Assembly (NCBI GenBank): GCA_900541185.1
Contig: UQIQ01000087.1
Coordinates: 1-5,309, forward strand
Reading direction: 5' to 3'
DNA length: 5,309 nt
Origin: an uncultured Collinsella sp.
GTDB lineage: Bacteria > Actinomycetota > Coriobacteriia > Coriobacteriales > Coriobacteriaceae
In this document: positions 5,272 through 5,309 of the stretch, one piece after another
Position numbering within the stretch: the stretch's first letter is position 1
How the letters are laid out: every line of letters starts with the position of its first letter
The notes under the pieces: model-generated
Database searches by the model: none
Told to the model about the DNA's origin: nothing
What the model saw: the letters and a program-made list of their open reading frames with translations, nothing else
Position numbers and translations under genes: made by a program

Positions 5272-5309
5272 CTCTTATACACATCTGAAGCTGCCGACGA
5301 CTTAATAGG
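5272..5309 (-). other. Illumina Nextera adapter contamination at contig end
   Basis: CTCTTATACACATCT at 5272-5286 is the last 15 bases of the 19-base transposase mosaic end as read through into adapter. GA(A)GCTGCCGACGA at 5287-5300 continues as the reverse complement of the Nextera read-1 adapter with one mismatch (A5289 instead of C). CTTAATAG at 5301-5308 is the reverse complement of CTATTAAG, which I recall as i5 index S518, and the final G fits the start of the following P5 segment. The four bases before it (CGGA, 5268-5271) match the rest of the mosaic end (CTGT) at only two positions, so they may be genomic or misassembled. Translation of this tail gives LLYTSEAADD, close to a common artefact peptide. 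Confidence 0.95.

Noticed and set aside
5033..5284. Minus-strand frames starting at 5282-5284
   Set aside because: Their start codons lie in the Nextera adapter, so they cannot be real genes.
1..5309. CRISPR array, tRNA, rRNA, transposase, phage or defence genes
   Set aside because: No spaced direct repeats, no tRNA-like cloverleaf and no relevant protein motifs were seen on either strand.

Overview
The window is GC-rich bacterial DNA with densely packed genes, strong third-position G/C preference and short intergenic gaps. The gene content fits a gut actinomycete of the Coriobacteriia (Collinsella-like): an ECF vitamin transporter cluster, a Bacillus-type ExoA exonuclease, a small zinc-binding sirtuin and a fused DHPS-HPPK folate enzyme. 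This placement is inferred from gene style only; no marker gene is present to prove it.

Layout from left to right. Positions 2-697 (+) hold the 3' part of an ECF transporter ATPase, open at the left edge. Positions 702-1415 (+) encode its membrane substrate-binding (S) component, four bases downstream and probably translationally coupled. Positions 1416-1565 form a convergent intergenic region with two back-to-back inverted repeats, the first a long, near-perfect stem. Positions 1566-2384 (-) encode exodeoxyribonuclease III/AP endonuclease. A 113-base divergent gap follows. Positions 2498-3250 (+) encode a Sir2-family NAD-dependent protein deacylase. A 95-base leader with a possible -10 box, a 12-bp CG palindrome and a terminator-like hairpin ends at a strong Shine-Dalgarno. 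Positions 3346-5088 (+) encode a bifunctional dihydropteroate synthase-HPPK with a disordered-looking insert of about 140 residues. A further gene starts directly after its stop at 5089 and is cut off; it looks weakly like a biotin-protein ligase catalytic domain.

The last 38 bases (5272-5309) are not genomic. They match the reverse complement of the Illumina Nextera read-1 transposase adapter, followed by what I recall as i5 index S518 and the first base of the next adapter segment. The right edge is therefore an untrimmed contig end, and any protein read through it carries an artefactual tail.

Functionally, the left pair imports a small molecule, probably a vitamin. The exonuclease repairs abasic and oxidised DNA, the sirtuin removes acyl groups from lysines using NAD, and the fusion enzyme carries out two consecutive steps of folate synthesis. 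I see no new defence, mobile or signalling system here. The most notable biological item is the architecture of the folate enzyme; the most actionable item is the adapter contamination.
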